NCBI GenBank assembly: GCA_947579665.1
Contig: OX388345.1
Location: 58,953,454 to 59,017,453 of the forward strand
From: Sympetrum striolatum
Taxonomy: Eukaryota; Arthropoda; Insecta; Odonata; Libellulidae
DNA length: 64,000 bases
Direction: 5' to 3'
Below the pieces are notes generated by a model. It saw nothing but the letters and a program-made list of their open reading frames with translations. It made no database searches and was not told the origin of the DNA. The position numbers and the translations under genes are program-made. Positions 59,701 through 64,000 of the stretch are shown here, piece after piece. Numbering within the stretch: position 1 is the first letter of the stretch; each line of letters starts with the position of its first letter.

Positions 59701-60734
59701 GAACCTGTGAAAAACTGAACAAATTGGGAGGCTACATCACTTGTGCATATGATAGAAAGTGGTGGCTGAGGTAATTTTTGAAGATGTGAAATACAAGAAA
59801 GTGACAGTGAATTTCTTGCACCCATCAGGGCAATCACCATCTTTAGTGTTACCAGAAAAAGAAGACATCCTATCTGTATCGGGAGATCAAGTGCTTACTT
59901 GTATTGATGCCAAAACCCCAATCGGCCGCACTTATTTCCTGACACAGATAGATTTTACCAAGCAACAAAAACTGTCAATGAAAGACTATTCACAAAGTGA
60001 TGAAAAGCTGTGTGAAGTACACTACAAGCAAAGTGAAACAAGAATTGTGCTATACGTTGGTCAAGTATTTAATTAGGAGAGCAAAGTATGTGAAATTTTG
60101 TATTTTGAATAATGACACACATATGTGTGTAGTTTGTTCATTTCTCAATACTGAATTACTCTAGTAAGCGTCTTGTTATATTAAAGTAGTTAATGAAATA
60201 TGAAATGTGATGAAATATACTAAAAATACCCATTTTGGGCTTGGAGAGGTAATTTAAAAATTCAAAATGTGCATGATCCCATTGTGATCCCAAATTGAGA
60301 TTTGGTGGAAATGGAGTTAAAACATGATAAATTCTTTGACATTTTTTGGAAAAAAAATTATTATACCTTTTCTGAGATATTCAAATTTGAAATTTGACCC
60401 CCATGACCTCAAAATTAAATTTTCATTGAAAGTAGTTATGTTGCATATCATATTAAAGCTTAGGAAAATATCTACAAATTAATATTTGTTTGAGCGTTCT
60501 ATCTTTTACAGTTCAGAAGTTATGTTAAAATTTATTTCCACGTGCATGCTTATTTTTACGTTTTTTTGTAAACTTTGAATCCCCATAGCAACCAAACTAA
60601 TAATCAGAAAAATTTAAAAATTTGGATTTTTACTAATCTTGAGGCTAGTAATTATTGAGCCAATTATAAATCAAATCTGAAATGGTGAGGTAAAAATTTA
60701 TGTTTACTTTGGTTCAGTTGATGTAGATTTACCC
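56719..60734 (+). mobile_element. DNA transposon with ~0.5-kb TIRs and 4-bp duplication
   Basis: Long terminal inverted repeats span 56719-57221 and 60222-60734. They are nearly identical inside (for example GGTTGCTATGGGGATTCAAAG against its complement), but the outer ~40 bp have diverged, beginning GGGTCGTTCC on the left and GGGTAAATCT on the right. A 4-bp duplication TTCA flanks it, and an empty site exists in hAT copy 1. The interior holds a decayed transposase. The 4-bp duplication and an acidic-triad-type core fit the Sola superfamily, but I assign that only tentatively. Confidence 0.8.
57620..60076 (+). pseudogene. Decayed transposase of the long-TIR element
   Basis: Most of the protein reads in one frame from about 57620. 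The N-terminal part is Cys/His-rich and probably zinc-binding (YCCNPFAKTGHKC...CDSCRKLL); a middle part follows (KLLILTVLPQSW). The core is at 59010-59500: DFSENYSFLIQDE, HPFAVYYRD, FFSDGSAAQYKNRKNF, EWHFHAMAHSKGVCDG and GGTVKRLAARASLQRP. The C-terminus is CAYDRKWWL then FLHPSGQSPSLVLPEKEDI. DFSENY and FSDGSAAQYKN are strongly conserved in a large arthropod family of uncharacterised transposon proteins; their Asp residues are the likely catalytic ones. In-frame stops lie at 57827, 57842, 58085, 58496, 58754, 59064 (TGA for an expected Trp) and 59520, with frameshifts near 59000 and 59765. Not functional as read. Confidence 0.75.
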
Positions 60735-60738
60735 TTCA
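60735..60738 (+). repeat. 4-bp target duplication TTCA (right)
   Basis: Partner of 56715-56718, followed by TCGAAAAGGAAGCTGAAG, which continues the hAT sequence as in copy 1. Confidence 0.75.
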
Positions 60739-61473
60739 TCGAAAAGGAAGCTGAAGAATTTAAGTCACAGTTTTAAAAGTTTCTCAAATTTATTTCAAGT
60801 CATCAAGTCACAGTTACGATAATATAATATGTGCGTAACTTACGCGCACAATATCTTTCAGCTGACTGATTTGCTTCCAAAATGGTATATTATTAATAAT
60901 ATCATCGAAAATTAATTTTTACTGATATCTTGTATTGCTCCAATACTTTTACAAATTTCTACGGAAACCCGGTTATTGAATTATTTTCGTAACTATACAG
61001 CAAATTTACGGGTAATTATAAAATAAGGATCGGTATATATTATATCATCCCGAGTAATGAAGAGCCTACTGTACAGACTTTTAATCGTCCAGAATGCTTA
61101 ATAAAGGAACAAGTAACTTTGCAATTGTCGCTAACTCAACTTGAGATGTGCCCTCCGATAACAGCCCTAAAATAATACAATCCTAATTTATGCAACTAAT
61201 AATGGTAATTTTACAAAAAACTACATAGACATTAACTTACGTTTTCCCGATAGAGGCCTCGAGCTAATGTAAAGCTACAACACTATTGTAAGTACAGCGG
61301 ACTGTAAAAAAATTTTCGAATGTCCATCTGTACCTTATGAAATCCAAACTAAACTCTCCTTCGAACTGTTCCCTGTAAATTTCTCAAAAGCACTATTCAA
61401 GAGCCTAGCTTTGCATTCACACCCTCAAAACAGTCACATGCAGAAGATCTAACTGAGCGTTTTATCAATCTGT

Positions 61474-61893
61474 TTGTCTCTCAGACGTAATCTTAATCTC
61501 TGTTTTCAGGGTGTAAGTTTCGAATTACTTCTCGAATGTTCCCTTGTGTTTTTGCGAGGAGTAAACGAATCAGCACTTTCGAATTCTTCTCATGGGAATC
61601 TTATCTTATGGTGTGAGTCATCGAATAAAAGGATATGGTTAAGAAGAGCATGCATTGAACATTGTGTGCGAAACACTCCTAGCGTCCCTTTGATATCGAT
61701 GTTGGCTCTAGGCCTGCTCTGTTACCGAAAACATCAACTTAGCTGTAATCGGAGCCATATTTACTGGCATGCAAAGCTAGTCATAGGACTTCTTGGGGTG
61801 GGTTTAACCCCTAAACTTCCCCCCCCTCGCTGCGCCACTGCTTGGGCCTATTTGCAAAATACTCACCGCAAAACTTTCTTATGTACATTTTGA
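61474..61893 (+). CDS. Open frame shared by both hAT copies, copy 2 version
   Basis: Counterpart of 37332-37661. Open over the same ~100 residues without indel and here extending ~35 codons further, into the inner CCCCCCTCGCTGCGCCACTG terminus-like sequence. No domain recognised. Presence in both copies shows it belongs to the hAT family sequence, but coding status is unproven. Confidence 0.25.
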   Translation: MSLRRNLNLCFQGVSFELLLECSLVFLRGVNESALSNSSHGNLILWCESSNKRIWLRRACIEHCVRNTPSVPLISMLALGLLCYRKHQLSCNRSHIYWHAKLVIGLLGVGLTPKLPPPRCATAWAYLQNTHRKTFLCTF

Positions 61894-62328
61894 AGAGAAA
61901 ACGAAAAAAAAACTGAATCCTTTGTATTCTGCCGGCGATTATCGGACGATACTAAAGGTAGTTTGAGAGAGAGGACATAATCGCATAACCTCGCGCTCTG
62001 ATCGCATCGAGAGGCAGTTCTAACTACATTGTTCACCCTGAAACCGAACTTTTCTTCCTTTGGGAGGGAAGGGGCGAAGGACTCTACTACAAAGTATTGT
62101 TGAAATATTTTTGCTGCGCTGGAGGTATAAATGAATTTCCTACGAGGAAGTACTTTTCCCATCACTGGTGATTACACGTGCCAACACTTGACTTTGTTTT
62201 GGGTCTAAATTCTTTTCAAGTACGCTCGTGCCTAAAAATTGTTTTTACAACGCATCCCGAACCAAAATACGAATGGGTCTCCAGGGGGGGGCAGCTGCCC
62301 CCCCCTGCCCCCCCTGGCGACGCCCTTG

Positions 62329-62336
62329 GGCTAGAG
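62329..62336 (+). repeat. 8-bp target duplication of hAT copy 2 (right)
   Basis: GGCTAGAG, exact partner of 48044-48051. Confidence 0.85.
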
Positions 62337-64000
62337 TATTATCAGTAATTCAATCAACATGCAGTATAATATTTTATGGTTCATTTAGTTAAATACACTG
62401 ATTATCTACAAGAAAATTAGTATTTCACAGCTTCAGTATTAGATACATGGAGATAGAGGAAAATGTTATGCAATTCATTGCCATTTGATAATTTATTTAT
62501 TTATTAGTAAGTATCAACAAACAGCACAAGGCCAATTACAGTTGACGATATAACAAGAAGCAAGGAAAAATCAAGTCAGTGAGAACAAAATATAACAACA
62601 AATCAACAACATAAAATTAATTTAAATAATGAATAAAATTATACTATAATCATTTATATTCATCTTAAAAACTTAACCTTAGTATCTTTCTGCACTTATC
62701 CGCTACAAGGACCCTCACATTAGTTCCCAGAAGGGGTCGCAGTTAGCCAAGTTTGCCTTTGGTGGAAGGTTTGTCCTGGACTCAAGTATAATAGGTGGGA
62801 GAACATGTACAAAATATATTCAGCAGTTGAGATCTATTAAAAAATGGACTACTTTAGTTCTCCGAATAAGCAGAAAAAAATTGTATCAATGTCAAAAATT
62901 GCTGATGAAATCCATGTATAGGTGGATGAAAATGAATGAATGTGGCCAAAAAATGGCACAGAAATGAAAAGAAATGTTTCCTCATAAGTTACATCCTCCT
63001 TAGTGGATTGCTTGCATTCTATCTTGAGAAATTTTGTTAGAACCCTTGAATAATTGTTAAAAAGAATCATATCTAAATCCTTGCCAGCATCTTCCTATTT
63101 TCCATTTTCTGAGAAAATTTTCATTCACATATATTTCACATAAATTTATTGTTAGCTTTACTTTAAGGCTCTTTTTTATCCATTTAAGTCTGTTCTGCTT
63201 GTTGAGCTGAGCAATGAGTGCTCTGTCATGTTTGATGTTGTTGGACAATCACAATGTGAATGATTGCCTTTTTCTGATAATTGGAATTGGACTAGGATAA
63301 CCAAATGAGTCACCACTGCTGCTGTCATCTGAAAAGTTTAAGACATATTGATGAATATTTGTCTAAAGCTTACACAATAAGAGTATATATTCTTGAATAT
63401 ATTTCCGTTGATGTTAATGTTTCTTAGGAAAAAAATAACAACCAAGATTCAATTAAAATATCTCCCAGAGTTTAAAAATAACGTTAACCTGCTAATTTTC
63501 CTTTCTCATAAAAGTAAATAAAATGATAAAAATAAAAATCATAGCAAGCTGATCATATTCAAATCAAAATTATCCATTCAAATATTAAATTAAATGCTAA
63601 TTTCAATGCTACACTATAAATACAACTGTGTTATTAGTACATGTGTAAAATTTTCATCACTAGAAGTAAAACCTTTTACTTTATCGCAAGCCATATGGTT
63701 TCCATTGTATTCAGCTTTTCATTTTGTTTTCTATTCTCTTTAGATATTGATGGTTTTTTCAGATACTGATATTAATTTCTTTGAATCTTTAAGTTGATAG
63801 AAATCTTAATATCTAAACTTTTTAACTCTTGAATTTTAGCATTCATCCCTCAGCATTAGCCATTTTTATCTTTCATGCTCTTTTATCTAAGGAGCCATTA
63901 AAAACCGGTCATTTCCCAAGTTTTTCTTCATTTCTCTTCTCAATCCTCCTTAGTACAAGCCTTTTGATTAGTCTGGTAATTGTTCATATTAAATTCACAG
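62337..64000. other. Unassigned AT-rich DNA
   Basis: At 62490-62515 a TTTATTTATTTATTA run followed by ACAGCACAAGGCCAATT may be the 3' tail of a retroelement on the minus strand. Otherwise nothing is recognisable up to the window end. Confidence 0.35.

Larger units (their letters stand above)
48052..62328 (-). mobile_element. hAT-type transposon, copy 2 (14.3 kb with nested insertions)
   Basis: Termini CAAGGGCGTTGCCAG (48052-48066) and CTGGCGACGCCCTTG (62314-62328), flanked by perfect 8-bp duplications GGCTAGAG. Orientation is opposite to copy 1. Family sequence is recognisable at 48052-48230, 56184-56714 and 60739-62328; the rest is inserted DNA. Relative to copy 1, about 195 bp of hAT sequence (counterpart of roughly 38880-39075) is missing where the 48231-56183 complex sits. 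The conserved 22-bp G-run/CAGCTG/C-run palindrome is at 62284-62305. Confidence 0.85.

Noticed and set aside
1..64000. CRISPR arrays, operons, rRNA genes
   Set aside because: No regularly spaced direct repeats with unique spacers and no rRNA-like sequence; the window is eukaryotic and the tandem repeats found are satellites or transposon modules.

Overview
This is an AT-rich eukaryotic window, almost certainly arthropod and most likely insect. GT-AG introns interrupt the transposon genes, there are decayed non-LTR retrotransposon and HARBI1-type transposase sequences, long non-coding stretches, microsatellites, and no operon or ribosome-binding-site logic. I could not place the species. No complete host gene is visible. 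Two places look like first exons of host genes: a TATA box with a four-codon leader exon near 23.58-23.66 kb (+), and a signal-peptide exon at 42.37-42.51 kb (-). Everything else I can support is mobile DNA or simple repeat.

Layout. 0-3.9 kb: a partial relative of a piggyBac-like MITE at the left edge, an 11-bp AT satellite and a LINE-like 3' end. 3.9-6.6 kb: two head-to-tail copies of a DINE-1/Helentron-like non-autonomous element with an internal TG microsatellite and ~315-bp modules; a third copy lies at 34.3-35.3 kb. 6.70-6.82 kb: a very short tRNA-derived SINE-like insertion with a 14-bp target duplication. 10-36 kb: mostly unassigned AT-rich DNA, with a dispersed repeat (10.0 and 31.1 kb), a second LINE-like tail, three decayed LINE reverse-transcriptase C-terminal fragments (15.4, 32.2, 35.6 kb), a hammerhead-ribozyme-like three-way-junction repeat (28.3 kb; weaker relative at 16.1 kb) and a TTAA-flanked piggyBac-type MITE (29.3 kb).

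36.7-39.25 kb: a 2.5-kb hAT-type element with an exact 8-bp target duplication. 48.05-62.33 kb: a second copy of the same hAT family in opposite orientation, again with a perfect 8-bp duplication, swollen to 14.3 kb by nested insertions. From left to right these are a piggyBac-like terminus, a fragment of a Maverick/Polinton-type DNA polymerase B, two inverted arrays of a 51-bp repeat, a complete PIF/Harbinger transposon, and a 4.0-kb DNA transposon with ~0.5-kb terminal inverted repeats and a decayed transposase. The two hAT copies are inverted repeats enclosing ~8.8 kb that holds the candidate signal-peptide exon and another MITE.

The best preserved system is the Harbinger element (50368-55607). 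It has near-identical terminal repeats, a 3-bp TTA duplication, a spliced 364-codon transposase with all three catalytic acidic residues and no stop, and on the other strand a multi-exon Myb/SANT-like DNA-binding protein gene. In this superfamily the two proteins act together. The Myb-like gene appears to have lost one A in a homopolymer near its 3' end.
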